From assembly GCF_002846205.1 (NCBI RefSeq), contig NZ_PHKV01000003.1, forward strand, positions 124,001 through 188,000: a stretch of DNA of 64,000 nt, written 5' to 3'. The stretch is from Xanthomonas prunicola. GTDB lineage: Bacteria > Pseudomonadota > Gammaproteobacteria > Xanthomonadales > Xanthomonadaceae. A program made the position numbers and the translations under genes. The notes under the pieces are model-generated. The model ran no database searches. It saw only the letters and a program-made list of their open reading frames with translations, and had not been told where the DNA came from. Below are positions 18,122-26,588 of this stretch, in pieces (positions within the stretch are counted from its first letter, which is position 1; every line of letters starts with the position of its first letter).

Positions 18122-19021
18122 ATGCCCCGCCCTAAAACCACGCTTCGCCAGCTGAGCTATTTCGTCGCGCTGGCCGACACCGGCAGCTTCACCCGCGCGG
18201 CCGAGCAAATGGGCGTCTCGCAACCATCGTTGTCGCAGCAGATCCGCGCATTGGAAGCCATCATCGGCGCGCCGCTATTCGAGCGCGGAGCGCAGGCGAT
18301 TCTGACCCCTTTGGGTCGCGATCTGCTCGACCGCGCACGCAGCATCTTGCTTGATGTCACCGATCTGGAAGAGGTCCGCGCCACCGCCGCCGACACCTTG
18401 GTCGGCACCATCCGGCTCGGGGTGTCGCCCACGCTGGGCGCCTATCTGATGCCAAGCCTGGTGGCACGTTTGCATCGCGAACATCCGGCCCTGCGCGTGC
18501 ATGTGCGCGAGGGGCTGCCGACCGCACTTGCCGCCGATCTGAGCAGCGGCGTACACGATCTGGTCCTGGCGCAACTGCCGGTGCCGGGCCGCGGCCTGCA
18601 TAGCGAGCGGCTGTTCCGCGAACTGCTGCATGTCACCATGGCCGCCGACCATCCGCTGCGCACCAAGGCCTGCATCACCCCGGCCGATCTGCGCGGCGCC
18701 AACTTGTTGACCTTGATGCCGGAATACCGATTGGCAGAACAGGTGGCCGCAATCGCCATGGATGTCGGTGCAAATGTCTTGCGCGATTACGAAGGCACCA
18801 GCCTGGATGCGATCCGCCAGATGGCCGGCATGGGCATGGGCCTTGCACTGCTCCCGGATCTGTACGTCCGCCAGGAAATCCGCGAAGGCGACGATGTGGT
18901 GGTTCGGCCAGTCAAAGGCGGACGCTACTATAGGGAGATTGGTCTGCTCTGGCGACAGGGCGCCGGTCGTGCGCCGGCCTTCGGTTTGATCGCCAATCTG
19001 CTACGTGCGGTGGCCGCATAG
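18122..19021 (+). CDS. LysR-family regulator, OxyR-like but lacking the redox cysteines
   Basis: 299 residues. The helix-turn-helix is at about 8-65 (LRQLSYFVALADTGSFTRAA, then VSQPSLSQQIRALE). The effector domain resembles OxyR: IRLGVSPTLGAYLMPSLV, LRVHVREGLP, and the OxyR-like C-terminus with TSLDAIRQMAGMGMGLALLP. However the segment where OxyR has Cys199 and Cys208 reads LMPEYRLAEQVAAIAMDVGA with no cysteine; the only cysteine visible is in TKACITPAD. It therefore probably senses something other than peroxide by disulfide. It is 89 bases upstream of the ABC-HlyD-TolC genes on the same strand and is a plausible regulator of them. Confidence 0.88.
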   Translation: MPRPKTTLRQLSYFVALADTGSFTRAAEQMGVSQPSLSQQIRALEAIIGAPLFERGAQAILTPLGRDLLDRARSILLDVTDLEEVRATAADTLVGTIRLGVSPTLGAYLMPSLVARLHREHPALRVHVREGLPTALAADLSSGVHDLVLAQLPVPGRGLHSERLFRELLHVTMAADHPLRTKACITPADLRGANLLTLMPEYRLAEQVAAIAMDVGANVLRDYEGTSLDAIRQMAGMGMGLALLPDLYVRQEIREGDDVVVRPVKGGRYYREIGLLWRQGAGRAPAFGLIANLLRAVAA

Positions 19022-19110
19022 GAAAATCCTATGCGGTGAATAAGCGCTTTGGCCTTGTTTGAAGGCTGACAACTCGTCAATGCTTCACTGAACTCATCAA
19101 CGGACATCGA

Positions 19111-20799
19111 ATGGCGGCCAAGCGGATCGGATGGCGGGAAGCGGCAAGCTGGCTGGCGGAAGTCGTCGGCCCGGATATGCCGTATGTGCGCCTGGCCCTG
19201 GTGTATGGCATTGCGATCAGCCTGCTGTCGCTGGCCACGCCGATCTCGGTGCAATTGTTGATCAACAGCGTGGCAAACACTGCGCTGGCTACCCCGCTAT
19301 GGACCTTGTCCGGCCTGTTGCTGGGCTTGTTGTTGCTGGTAGCGGCATTGAGCGCGATGCGGGTGTGGGTGATGGCGCTGTTCGAACGCCGCCTGTTCGC
19401 ACGGGTGGTAGCCGAGATCACCGTACGCGCGGTGCATGCGCAGAACCCGTTCTTCGCCGACCAGAACCGTGGCGATGTGTTCAACCGCTACTTCGACCTG
19501 GTGATCGTCCAGAAAGCGGTTCCCAGCCTGGCGGTTGGCGCCTTCACCATCGTGCTGCAGTCGGCGGTTGGCCTGATCGTCACCAGCTTCTATCACCCCT
19601 TCTTCCTCGGTTTCAACGCGCTGCTGTTGCTGACCATCTTCTCGATCTGGATGATCTGGTCGCGTGGCTCGATCCGCACGGCGGTCGACCTGAGTCACGC
19701 CAAGCACAACGCCGCGCACTGGCTGGAAAGCGTCGGCGGCTCCAACGGCTTCTATAAATCCAGTCGTCATCTCAACTTCGCGATGGATCGCTCGGAAGCG
19801 GTGACCGCCGAATACGTCAACCGGCATCGGCGCCATTTCCGCTACACCTTCACCCAGACGCTGGCGTTCCTGCTCACCTATGCGGTGGCCAGCGCCGCGC
19901 TGCTGGCGCTGGGCGGCAGCCTGATCCTGCGCGGCGAGTTGTCGATCGGCCAGCTGGTGGCTGCCGAACTGATCCTGAGTGCGGTGTTTTACGGCATTGC
20001 GCAGCTGGGCAGCTATCTTGACGTGTTCTATGACCTGGTCGCCAGCGCGGAGGAATTGTCGCTGCTGTATGCCATTCCCCAGGAACGCCCGGTCGCCGTC
20101 GCCGGCGAGGCACCACGCAACAGCGCAGTACGCCTGGATGGCGTGGTGATCGAGGGCGCGCGTTTCGATTTCGCGTTGGAGGCTGGCGAGCAGTTGGTCA
20201 CGCTGGCCGACGGCGGCGCCGAACGTCTGCTCGCCATGGTGCTCAAGCGCCACGTGGTTCCCGATCGCGGGCTGGTCATGGTGGGCGGCGCCGACTTGGC
20301 CACCTTCGATATGTACCTGCTGCGTTCGGAAGTCACCGTGCTCGACCGGCCGACCATCGTGGAAGTCACCATCCGCGAATATCTGGCGATGGCCTCGGCC
20401 GATGTGAGCTCCGAAGCGATGCTGGAAGCGATCGATACGGTGGGCTTGCGTGCGCGCATCGCCGCGTTGCCGCAAGGCCTGGATACCCGGCTTGCCGCGT
20501 CCGGCTTCCCGCTGTGGATTGGCGAGGTGATGGCGCTGAAGCTGGCCAACGCGCTGCTGGTACGCCCGCGCGTGCTGATGTTGTCGCAGTTGTACGACCT
20601 GCTTCCGGCAGAACGTCTGACCCGGATCCTGCGGCGCTTGAAGGACGCAGGAACCACGGTGCTGCTGTGCACCGGCCGGCCGGAGGACATCGCCTTGGAC
20701 GGCTGGTTCCGCCTGGAACCGGAGCGTCAGCAACGCTACGCCACGCGCGCCGAACTGGTTGCGTCCACGCAGGAGGCTCAGCATGCAGCACGCCCCTGA
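19111..20799 (+). CDS. ABC-exporter-like protein with degenerate (probably inactive) ATPase domain
   Basis: 562 residues built like a type I secretion ABC protein without a peptidase domain. Residues 20-310 contain about six membrane helices in exporter layout. Residues 335-545 align in order with an ABC ATPase, including the region before the signature (ALPQGLDTRLAASG), but each functional motif is lost. The Walker A position reads LADGGAERL (about 365-373), the signature reads FPLWIGEV (466-473), Walker B reads RVLMLSQLYD (487-496) without Asp-Glu, and the H-loop position reads CTGRPED. ATP hydrolysis is therefore not expected. It is followed at a 17-base overlap by HlyD and then TolC genes. 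It may be a scaffold or a partner for another ATPase. Confidence 0.85.
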   Translation: MAAKRIGWREAASWLAEVVGPDMPYVRLALVYGIAISLLSLATPISVQLLINSVANTALATPLWTLSGLLLGLLLLVAALSAMRVWVMALFERRLFARVVAEITVRAVHAQNPFFADQNRGDVFNRYFDLVIVQKAVPSLAVGAFTIVLQSAVGLIVTSFYHPFFLGFNALLLLTIFSIWMIWSRGSIRTAVDLSHAKHNAAHWLESVGGSNGFYKSSRHLNFAMDRSEAVTAEYVNRHRRHFRYTFTQTLAFLLTYAVASAALLALGGSLILRGELSIGQLVAAELILSAVFYGIAQLGSYLDVFYDLVASAEELSLLYAIPQERPVAVAGEAPRNSAVRLDGVVIEGARFDFALEAGEQLVTLADGGAERLLAMVLKRHVVPDRGLVMVGGADLATFDMYLLRSEVTVLDRPTIVEVTIREYLAMASADVSSEAMLEAIDTVGLRARIAALPQGLDTRLAASGFPLWIGEVMALKLANALLVRPRVLMLSQLYDLLPAERLTRILRRLKDAGTTVLLCTGRPEDIALDGWFRLEPERQQRYATRAELVASTQEAQHAARP

Positions 20800-21868
20800 T
20801 CGGATGGCGCATTTCCCGACCCTGGCGGCGATGCGGCCGCCCAGCATCGCCAAGGCGTTGGCGTGGATGCTGTTGATCGGCGTTGCCATTGCTGGCGCGA
20901 TCCTGGCGTTTGCCCCCTGGATGCAGACCGCCAGCGGCAAGGGCCAGGTGGTCTCGCTGGATCCGGGCGACCGTCAGCAACAGGTCACCGCCTTCGTGCC
21001 GGGCCGCGTCGAGCGCTGGTATGTGCACGATGGCCAGCACGTCTCCAAAGGCGATCCGATCGCGCGCGTCGGCGACCTGGATCCGGACCTGCTGACCCGC
21101 CTTGCCAGCGAACGTGCACAGGCGCAGGCAGAAATCGCCGCCATCCAGCAGTCGCGCGCAGTCGCCAGTATCGATGTGGCGCGCAGCAAGCAGTTGCTGG
21201 CCGAAGGCCTGGCCGGCCGCCGCGACTACGAACTGACCCAGATCAAGGTGGCCGAAGCCGATGCCAAACTGGCCGAATCGCGCGCCAAGCTGACCCGCAT
21301 CGACATCCAGTTGAACCGCCAGTCCGCACAGTTGGTGCGCGCCCCGCGCGACGGCCGCGTGCAGCAGCTCAACGCCGCCAGCGGCAGCGCCATGGTCTCG
21401 CCTGGCACCGTGCTGGCGGTGATTGCACCGGAACGGGTGGAGCGCGCGGTCGAGCTCTACATCGACGGCCGCGATGTGCCGCTGATCCGTCCCGGCCGCC
21501 CGGTGCGGCTGGAGTTCGAAGGCTGGCCGGCGATCCAGTTCAGCGGCTGGCCGTCGGTGGCGCACGGCATGTTCGACGGCCGCGTGCGCGCCATCGACCC
21601 CAATGCCGCGCCCGATGGCCTGTTCCGCATCCTGGTGGAACCGATGCCGGGCAAGCCGGCGTGGCCAGCGCAGGAATTTGCCCGCCAGGGTGGCAAGGTG
21701 CGCGGCTGGGTGCAGGGTGAAACGGTCAAGGTTGGCTACGAACTGTGGCGCCAGCTCAACAATTTCCCGCTGGAATTCGGCCGGCGCCCGGCTGCGACCA
21801 CGCAGGAAGACAGCAAGGCCAAACCGGCCGCACCCAAGGCCGAAGACGAAGCGACGGGTAAGAAATGA
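20783..21868 (+). CDS. HlyD-family periplasmic adaptor (membrane fusion protein)
   Basis: 361 residues: short cytoplasmic N-terminus, one membrane helix (about 25-45, [18 protein letters not shown]), then a lipoyl/barrel-sandwich half-motif ([20 protein letters not shown]), a short coiled-coil hairpin (about 110-185) and the second half-motif ([19 protein letters not shown]). The tail after 330 is Lys/Ala/Pro/Glu-rich. AGGAGG at 20771-20776 lies 6 bases before the ATG at 20783, and the gene overlaps the degenerate ABC gene by 17 bases. The adaptor would bridge that inner-membrane protein to the TolC-like channel. The hairpin looks short for a type I secretion adaptor. Confidence 0.88.
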   Translation: MQHAPDRMAHFPTLAAMRPPSIAKALAWMLLIGVAIAGAILAFAPWMQTASGKGQVVSLDPGDRQQQVTAFVPGRVERWYVHDGQHVSKGDPIARVGDLDPDLLTRLASERAQAQAEIAAIQQSRAVASIDVARSKQLLAEGLAGRRDYELTQIKVAEADAKLAESRAKLTRIDIQLNRQSAQLVRAPRDGRVQQLNAASGSAMVSPGTVLAVIAPERVERAVELYIDGRDVPLIRPGRPVRLEFEGWPAIQFSGWPSVAHGMFDGRVRAIDPNAAPDGLFRILVEPMPGKPAWPAQEFARQGGKVRGWVQGETVKVGYELWRQLNNFPLEFGRRPAATTQEDSKAKPAAPKAEDEATGKK

Positions 21869-23268
21869 TCGGCCGTCTTGTTGTCCTGCTGATCGCACTC
21901 TGCCCCGGTGCGGCATTCGCCCAGGCCGGTGCGCTGACGCTGGATGAAGTGCTGCAGTCGTCGGCCCGCTCTGCGCCGCAGATCATCGAATCGCTGGCCA
22001 AGGTGCGCCAGGCCGAGGGCAAGGGCATCTCCGCCGATGGCGCCTTCGATACCGTGTTCGACATCGAAGGCCGCTCGCGCGAGGCCGGCTATTACGACGG
22101 CAGCACGATCGAAACCGGCGCCAAGCGGCCGTTCGAGGAAAACGGTGGCTATTACTACGGCGGCTACCGCTCCTCGCGCGGTTCCTTTCCGGTCTACGAA
22201 GACAAGTCCTATACCGACCGCGGCGGCGAAGTGAAGGTCGGCGCGCTGTATGCGCTGCTGCGCGATCGTGTGATCGACGAACGCCGCACCAAACGCAGCA
22301 TTGCCAGCACCGACATCGATGTAGCCAAGTACGAGGCGGAAATGGTGGCCATCGGCGTGCAACGGCGCGCGGTGGATGCCTACCAGAACTGGGTTGCCGC
22401 TGGGCTGAAGTTGCGCGCCTACAACGAACTGCTGCAACTGGCCGAACAACGCCGCAACGCGATTTCGCGGCAGGTCACGCTCGGTGCACGGCCGACCATT
22501 CTGCTCACCGAAAACGACCAGAACCTGGTGCGTCGGCGCGCGTTGGTGGTGCGCTCGGAACAGGATTTTGCCAATGCCGCCAACGCGTTGTCGCTGTATC
22601 TGCGCGATGACGCCGGCATGCCGCTGATCGTGTCGGCCGAGCGCCTGCCGGCCGACACCTCCGCACTGGAAGGACTGGCCGGCGCAAGCAAGATCACTGC
22701 ACCGGTGGAGCGCCCGGATTACCGTGCCGTGCTCACCCGCATCGACCAGGCCACCGCACGCTTGATGCTGGCCCAGAACGATCTGAAACCGCGCCTGGAT
22801 GTCAGCGTGGAAGTCAGCAAGGACCTCGGCCCACCGGGCGTCGGCGGCCCGAATCGTTCGTTGACCGATGCCGTCATCGGCTTCCGTTTCAGCGTTCCAC
22901 TGGAAAATCGCGCCGCCAAAGGCCGCGTGGCCGAGGCACGCGCAGAAATCGAAGCCCTGGATCAGCGCAGCCGTTTTCTGCGCGACCAGATTTCGATTGA
23001 AGTCGAATCGATCGTCATCGCGCTCAATGCCGCCGAACGGCTTGCCAAGATCGCCGATGAGGAACGCGGCCTGGCAGATCGCTTGGCCGCAGCCGAGCGG
23101 CGGCGCTTCGAGCTGGGGTCGGGCGACTTCTTCCTGGTCAACCAGCGCGAGGAAACCGCCAACGACGCACGCGTGCGCCTGATCGATGCGCAGGCACGGA
23201 TTGCCTCCGCGCGTGCTGAACTGGCCGCAGCCACGGCCGACCGGGATGCATTGCAACTGAGTCGCTAG
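21865..23268 (+). CDS. TolC-family outer-membrane channel protein
   Basis: 467 residues with a signal peptide of about 19 (LLIALCPGAAFA). Long heptad-rich helices fit the TolC fold: LTLDEVLQSSARSAPQIIES at the N-terminus, and C-terminal repeats with RLAAAERRRFELGSGDFFLV and ARIASARAELAAATADRDAL. A Gly/Tyr-rich insertion (ENGGYYYGGYRSSRGSFP, about 92-109) may form the extracellular loop. The ATG overlaps the HlyD stop by 4 bases (ATGA), showing a three-gene coupled unit. No signature gives the cargo. Nothing resembling an RTX or GG-leader substrate lies next to it. Confidence 0.88.
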   Translation: MIGRLVVLLIALCPGAAFAQAGALTLDEVLQSSARSAPQIIESLAKVRQAEGKGISADGAFDTVFDIEGRSREAGYYDGSTIETGAKRPFEENGGYYYGGYRSSRGSFPVYEDKSYTDRGGEVKVGALYALLRDRVIDERRTKRSIASTDIDVAKYEAEMVAIGVQRRAVDAYQNWVAAGLKLRAYNELLQLAEQRRNAISRQVTLGARPTILLTENDQNLVRRRALVVRSEQDFANAANALSLYLRDDAGMPLIVSAERLPADTSALEGLAGASKITAPVERPDYRAVLTRIDQATARLMLAQNDLKPRLDVSVEVSKDLGPPGVGGPNRSLTDAVIGFRFSVPLENRAAKGRVAEARAEIEALDQRSRFLRDQISIEVESIVIALNAAERLAKIADEERGLADRLAAAERRRFELGSGDFFLVNQREETANDARVRLIDAQARIASARAELAAATADRDALQLSR

Positions 23269-23625
23269 ACGCGTCGCCGGGTGTAGCGCTGGCGCCGATG
23301 CATTGGGCGATTTCAGCGCGTCTGAGCGATGCAATCGGCCGACAGGTGTGCGAAGTCACTGCGCTTCAATGCGCTTAAAACCTTGTCGACATGCGACGAC
23401 CGCTGCAGTCTGTCCCATGGCAGTTGCGCGGAGGCATTGCCCCTTGTCAGGCAGCGAATGCTCGCCACTGCCGGGCTGACGAGCTCAACTTGCAGGCTTT
23501 CGGACTCACCGCGTAACGACGTCTGGATAACAAGTCCGTGCGCATGCTCGCCCTACCGGCCCGGCGCCGGGCGTGCGGGTCCCGAGCGATCTGCACTGCA
23601 ACCTTAGGAACTTTCGGAGGTGCTT
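23269..23625. other. gene-free stretch
   Basis: 357 bases after the TolC-like gene. I see no convincing coding frame, terminator or repeat; only the CGGAGG (23615-23620) at its end, which serves the next small gene. Confidence 0.5.
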
Positions 23626-23820
23626 ATGTCGTTCCGGCAATTTCCCGCAATTGGTGCAGATGGCGAGTCTTACGTCATCATCGAATTCCGCGACGAGCAA
23701 CAACCACGTGCAAATCCGCAATCGGCGCCGCGTTACGAGCTTCCCGACGGCCGACATCTGCAACGTCAGGGGCAGCGCTTCGTCACCGACGGCGGTGAGC
23801 TGCGCCTTTCCGCGCTCTAG
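23626..23820 (+). CDS. small conserved hypothetical protein
   Basis: 64 residues starting MSFRQFPAIGADGESYVIIE and ending FVTDGGELRLSAL. The ATG has a strong ribosome-binding sequence (CGGAGG, 5 bases upstream), and the composition (one RYELPDGRHLQRQGQRF stretch, no frame decay) looks like a real compact beta-rich protein. No domain is recognised. Proteins of this kind occur as short hypotheticals in Xanthomonas (recollection). It stands alone between the TolC-like gene and the convergent tyrA gene; function unknown. Confidence 0.68.
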   Translation: MSFRQFPAIGADGESYVIIEFRDEQQPRANPQSAPRYELPDGRHLQRQGQRFVTDGGELRLSAL

Positions 23821-23990
23821 GGAACGGCTACCAATACCTCTCGCGTCGTTATCTTGCAGCCGTGGGAGGCGCACAGGAACCGCAATGAGCGAAGAGTACG
23901 TGCCGATTCAGGGCACCGCGACCATCTAAAGACGGCGCCATCGTCCAGCTAGCTGCTCCGGACGGCATTGGTCATTTTTTGACCACCTAC

Positions 23991-24021
23991 CGCACAGCCC
24001 TTGCGGCGCAAGGGCTGTGCG
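23991..24021. repeat. perfect 14-bp palindrome downstream of tyrA
   Basis: CGCACAGCCCTTGC (23991-24004) and GCAAGGGCTGTGCG (24008-24021) flank a 3-base loop. On the minus strand it follows the tyrA stop by 85 bases and runs into AAAAAATGAC, so it can serve as the tyrA-side terminator. Confidence 0.6.
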
Positions 24022-24024
24022 CAG

Positions 24025-24072
24025 TTATCCACATGCTTGTGCAAGTTTCATCCACACCCTATGTGGATGAAA
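24025..24072. promoter_or_regulatory. consensus DnaA box plus an inverted pair of near-boxes
   Basis: TTATCCACA at 24025-24033 is the exact DnaA-box consensus. It is followed by an 11-bp inverted repeat (TTTCATCCACA 24046-24056 and TGTGGATGAAA 24062-24072) whose arms each contain TCATCCACA, one base off the consensus. Three DnaA-like sites in 48 bases is more than chance suggests in GC-rich DNA. No origin-type gene context is present. Confidence 0.45.
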
Positions 24073-24105
24073 TCGATAGCAGCACGAGTCGTCCTCGTAT
24101 CGCGA

Positions 24106-25227
24106 TCAGCCATCGGATCGCTCCAGCACACGGCCAATCCCACTGCGATCGATCTCGCTGCCTGCTGTTGCCAATGCCGCACGATCGCTTCCCGCCTCAA
24201 AGCCGATACGGAAATGCAGCTCGCCCACTGGCGTGCGCGATGAATGGATCGACGAGAGGTTCACGCCGTGGCGCTCGAAGACATGTAGCAACGCACGCAG
24301 CGAACCGGGCTGGTCCTCAGGCAGATATACGCTCAGTGTCAGCGGCTCGGTCAGGTCGGCCAGCAAATAGCCCACGCGCTCGTAGGTGTAATTGCCTGCC
24401 GCAAGCGCATCCTGTTGCAGGGCCTGCGCGTTGTCGTGCAGGAATTGCTGCCGAAATTGCGCACGCGCCGCATCGTCGCCTTGCGCGACCAGTGCGCGCA
24501 GCTGCTGCAATTGCGACAGCAGCCGATCGAGCATCTCGCCGACATATGGGTTACCGAACTGGATGTCTTCGTAGATCGACGGGTTGAGCGAGAGAATGCG
24601 CGCGATCACCGCGGTATCCAGCTCGAACGATGCCGAGCGATACGGCATCAGCGCGCGCAACTCGCCCAGCAGCGGTGCGTAGTCGCGCAAGGTGCCGGCC
24701 TGTGCCAGATGGGTGGCGTGCACCATCGCCTGCACCAACGCCATCACGCGGTCGTGGTGCTCGGGAGTGGCGTACACGCATTCGGCCTGAAGCGCCTCGC
24801 ACAAGCGCTGTACCCAGCCCGACCAGTACTGCAACCGCGCCTGGCAGACCACCATCACGCGCCCTTTCAAGGTTGGCGACTTGGGTGGTGCGGTCATCGG
24901 ATGCAGGCCGACCACCTCCGCTTGCGAGGTCAACATCGCAGCGACCGGCGCCTGCTTGATTGAGGTGACATCCAGCCATAGCTGCGAGGCAGCGCGCGCG
25001 CCGGCCAGTTCCACATACTGCTCGATCACTGCGGCGGTATGGCGAATTGGCGCGGCGAAAATCAGCACGTCCGCACGCTGCGCCAGCGTGGCTTCGTCCA
25101 TGATGCCGCTGTCGGCCGGATCGAACCCGATCACCTCCAGCTGCATGCGCGTGCGCAGGAACTGCGCCAGCCAGCGCCCGTACGCGCCGGCGATGCCGAC
25201 GATGCCGACCACCGGCTGCGCGATCAT
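24106..25227 (-). CDS. tyrA: prephenate dehydrogenase with C-terminal ACT domain
   Basis: 373 residues. The NAD-binding fold begins PVVGIVGIAGAYGRWLAQFL; VIGFDP and LIFAAPIRHTAAVIEQY follow, then the conserved VGLHPMTAPP. The C-terminal 80 residues form an ACT-like regulatory domain (LTLSVYLPEDQPGSLRALLH, then HGVNLSSIHSSRT), likely for tyrosine feedback. The enzyme oxidatively decarboxylates prephenate to 4-hydroxyphenylpyruvate in tyrosine synthesis. No chorismate mutase domain is fused, unlike E. coli TyrA. The start overlaps the pdxY stop by 4 bases. Arogenate as an alternative substrate cannot be excluded. Confidence 0.9.
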   Translation of the reverse strand: MIAQPVVGIVGIAGAYGRWLAQFLRTRMQLEVIGFDPADSGIMDEATLAQRADVLIFAAPIRHTAAVIEQYVELAGARAASQLWLDVTSIKQAPVAAMLTSQAEVVGLHPMTAPPKSPTLKGRVMVVCQARLQYWSGWVQRLCEALQAECVYATPEHHDRVMALVQAMVHATHLAQAGTLRDYAPLLGELRALMPYRSASFELDTAVIARILSLNPSIYEDIQFGNPYVGEMLDRLLSQLQQLRALVAQGDDAARAQFRQQFLHDNAQALQQDALAAGNYTYERVGYLLADLTEPLTLSVYLPEDQPGSLRALLHVFERHGVNLSSIHSSRTPVGELHFRIGFEAGSDRAALATAGSEIDRSGIGRVLERSDG

Positions 25228-26132
25228 GCCAATCGCTCTACAGCAAATCGCGGCGTCGCGGCCAGTGCGGCCGGCGCAGCGGCCAGCACGTCGAACTCTT
25301 CGAAGCCAGCCGCCAGTGTCGCTTCCAAGGCGCTGTGCACGCCGCTGAGTGCGTGCCCCACCGCCTGCTCGAATGGCACATCGCGCAATAGCAACCCGAC
25401 CAGCAGCGCCATCAAGACATCTCCTGTACCGGCAACATCGACCGGCAGGTGCGGGCTGGCCCAGCGATACACCGCCGCGTCGCTGACCGCCAAGGTCACC
25501 AGCTCACCTGCGGCACCGGCCACGCTGTGTGCAAGGACCCACTGCGGCCCACGGGCCAGCAGCGCGCGCGCAGCAACGATGGCATCGTCCTGCTGCAGGC
25601 TCGGCAGTCCGGTCAGCCGACCCAGCTCGAACGCATTGGGCGTCACCAGCCAGGCATACGGCAGCAAGCGCTCGCCGAACACGCGTTCCAGACCGGGTTC
25701 TACATAAGGACCGGTATGCGTGTCGCCGATCACCGGATCCAGGCAATAGCGCAGCTGCGGTGCCTGCGGCAGGGTCTGCTCCAGCCAATCGGCGAAGGCT
25801 TCGCCATTGGCCAGGCTGCCGAAATAGCCGGAGACCAGCATGCGCGCCCGCTGCGGCAACCCGCGCTCGGTAGCGCCCAACAACAGATCGGCCAGCCAGT
25901 CGGCCGGCAGGATGCGCCCGCGCAAGGTCGCGTAGAACGGCGCATTGCTCAGCAGCGTGGTCGGCACCTCCGCCACACGCAGGCCCAGCGCGCGCAGCGG
26001 CGGCACCGCAGCGCTGTTTCCGGCATGCCCATAGACCAACTGCGATTGCACCGAGATCACATCGATCGGCGAAGGACCATCCGGACGCTGGCGGCGACCG
26101 TGGACGAGGTGGCTGTCGGGTGCATCGCTCAT
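25224..26132 (-). CDS. pdxY: pyridoxal kinase
   Basis: 302 residues of the ribokinase-like PdxY family. Motifs are VISVQSQLVYGHAGNSAAVP near the N-terminus, LVSGYFGS, YCLDPVIGDTHTGPYV in the centre and the ATP/anion-hole motif LPVDVAGTGDVLMALLVG near the C-terminus, where Asp is the catalytic base. It phosphorylates pyridoxal in the vitamin B6 salvage pathway. About 20 extra residues (SHLVHGRRQRPDGPSP) precede the family core, so the true start could be downstream. It is the first gene of a two-gene unit with tyrA, overlapping by 4 bases. Confidence 0.92.
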   Translation of the reverse strand: MSDAPDSHLVHGRRQRPDGPSPIDVISVQSQLVYGHAGNSAAVPPLRALGLRVAEVPTTLLSNAPFYATLRGRILPADWLADLLLGATERGLPQRARMLVSGYFGSLANGEAFADWLEQTLPQAPQLRYCLDPVIGDTHTGPYVEPGLERVFGERLLPYAWLVTPNAFELGRLTGLPSLQQDDAIVAARALLARGPQWVLAHSVAGAAGELVTLAVSDAAVYRWASPHLPVDVAGTGDVLMALLVGLLLRDVPFEQAVGHALSGVHSALEATLAAGFEEFDVLAAAPAALAATPRFAVERLA

Positions 26133-26588
26133 GAAGGCGGCCGTGCTGGGAAGAGATGCCGACGATTATCCGCGCAACCTTGCACGTGTGCCGTGGATGC
26201 ACGCTGTGATCGGCAGCTGGCGTTTTGAAAACAGTACGCGGGCGATCTCACCACATCCAAGCCAGATGCCGACGCCAGCCAGCGCAGCGGTGCGCGCAAT
26301 ACCGCAGGCATGCGCAATGAAACCGCTACAAGTCAGCCCAATCATGCTGCACCCGGCTGACTCGGTTCGAATCACTCACGGCTTCGCTTCGCTAGCGCTA
26401 CAGGCGAAAGTGTTCTGCGCTAGAACGCGCGGCGGATGCGTCAAACCGGCACGTGTCACGCAAGCAATCCGGTTCCTGCGCAGCGCCCGAGGACACCGTC
26501 CGCATTGCGCGACCTTTTCAACCTGCCAAAAATAACCCGACGTGCAGCAAGCCGCGCGCCGGGCCATCGTGGCATGACGCCGCTCGCG
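26133..26588. other. gene-free stretch between pdxY and dnaJ
   Basis: 456 bases. It holds the pdxY promoter side and the dnaJ 3' side. I see no convincing coding frame and no clear terminator after dnaJ. The middle (around 26350-26420) has a locally less GC-rich patch but no recognisable site. Confidence 0.45.

Noticed and set aside
18122-19021. True OxyR
   Set aside because: The two redox cysteines are missing and the usual ahpC/ahpF neighbours are not here.
23885-23929. 14-codon frame MSEEYVPIQGTATI with an AGGAA upstream
   Set aside because: Too short to support; no conservation can be judged here. It could be a leader peptide but nothing downstream on the plus strand would be regulated by it.
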